From: Spirochaetaceae bacterium
GTDB taxonomy: Bacteria > Spirochaetota > Spirochaetia > Treponematales > Breznakiellaceae
Assembly (NCBI GenBank): GCA_031257995.1
Contig: JAIRNN010000255.1
Location: forward strand, 1-5,520
Direction of reading: 5' to 3'
DNA: 5,520 nucleotides
Under the pieces are notes generated by a model, which was not told the origin of the DNA, did not search any database, and was given only the letters and a program-made list of their open reading frames with translations. Shown in pieces: positions 5,437 to 5,520 of the stretch (position 1 is its first letter; each line of letters opens with the position of its first letter). A program made the position numbers and the translations under genes.

Positions 5437-5520
5437 ATGACAAGCAAATTGGAAGTCTGCGAAACGGCGATAGAAACGAAACCGCCGTTTATTGCGGAGA
5501 TCCGTTTATATATATCGTCA
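5437..5520 (+). CDS. possible start of an unrecognised plus-strand gene (3' end outside window)
   Basis: An ATG at 5437-5439 opens a frame that stays open to the window end, 28 residues starting MTSKLEVCETAIETKPPF and continuing IAEIRLYISS. The composition looks like genuine protein, but I do not recognise the family. A competing ATG at 5430-5432 in another frame (MLYDKQIGSLRN) also stays open and is less protein-like. No Shine-Dalgarno sequence precedes either start. The 30 bases between it and the truncated ZupT gene would have to hold its start signals. Support is limited because so little of the gene is visible. Confidence 0.35.
   Translation, partial: MTSKLEVCETAIETKPPFIAEIRLYISS

Overview
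The window is a stretch of moderately GC-rich bacterial chromosome. It holds two intact-looking genes, several broken ones, and a repeat-rich intergenic region. No gene identifies the species. An ISAs1-family insertion sequence, an Rpn/PD-(D/E)XK_2 nuclease gene, and intergenic GATTACA-type and CCACAGAT-type repeats together would fit a gut- or sludge-type spirochaete (Treponema-like), but this is a weak inference.

Layout, left to right. Positions 1-416 are the 3' end of an ISAs1-family insertion sequence. Its transposase has lost the catalytic glutamate region. It abuts, and probably interrupts, an Rpn-type nuclease gene read on the minus strand from 733. Positions 870-3014 (minus) hold a complete glycogen debranching enzyme gene, glgX, with all four GH13 motifs. 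Its promoter sits so close to the ATG that the mRNA is predicted to be leaderless. Positions 3015-3537 contain no convincing gene. They hold a 9-bp tandem repeat, scattered CCACAGAT motifs and two GC-rich hairpins. The most unusual element starts at 3387: ten units with a 23-bp period, most of them a 14-bp palindromic core plus a short spacer. The stem sequences vary between units while base pairing is largely kept.

The array runs into the 3' end of a minus-strand gene (3538-4602) for a nucleotidyltransferase-fold protein of the YcgL/RlaP type, and it supplies that protein's last roughly 25 residues. Upstream of this gene are a GTG start with a good ribosome binding site and a TATAAT promoter element. 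Positions 4756-5406 (minus) are a ZIP-family metal transporter (ZupT-like) that has lost its first membrane segments and has no usable start codon. It is visibly richer in A+T than its neighbours. The last 84 bases may be the beginning of an unrecognised plus-strand gene.

The genes do not form one pathway. glgX acts in glycogen breakdown. The rest looks like an accessory region shaped by IS insertion, truncation and repeat expansion. The best candidate for something undescribed is the 23-bp hairpin array.
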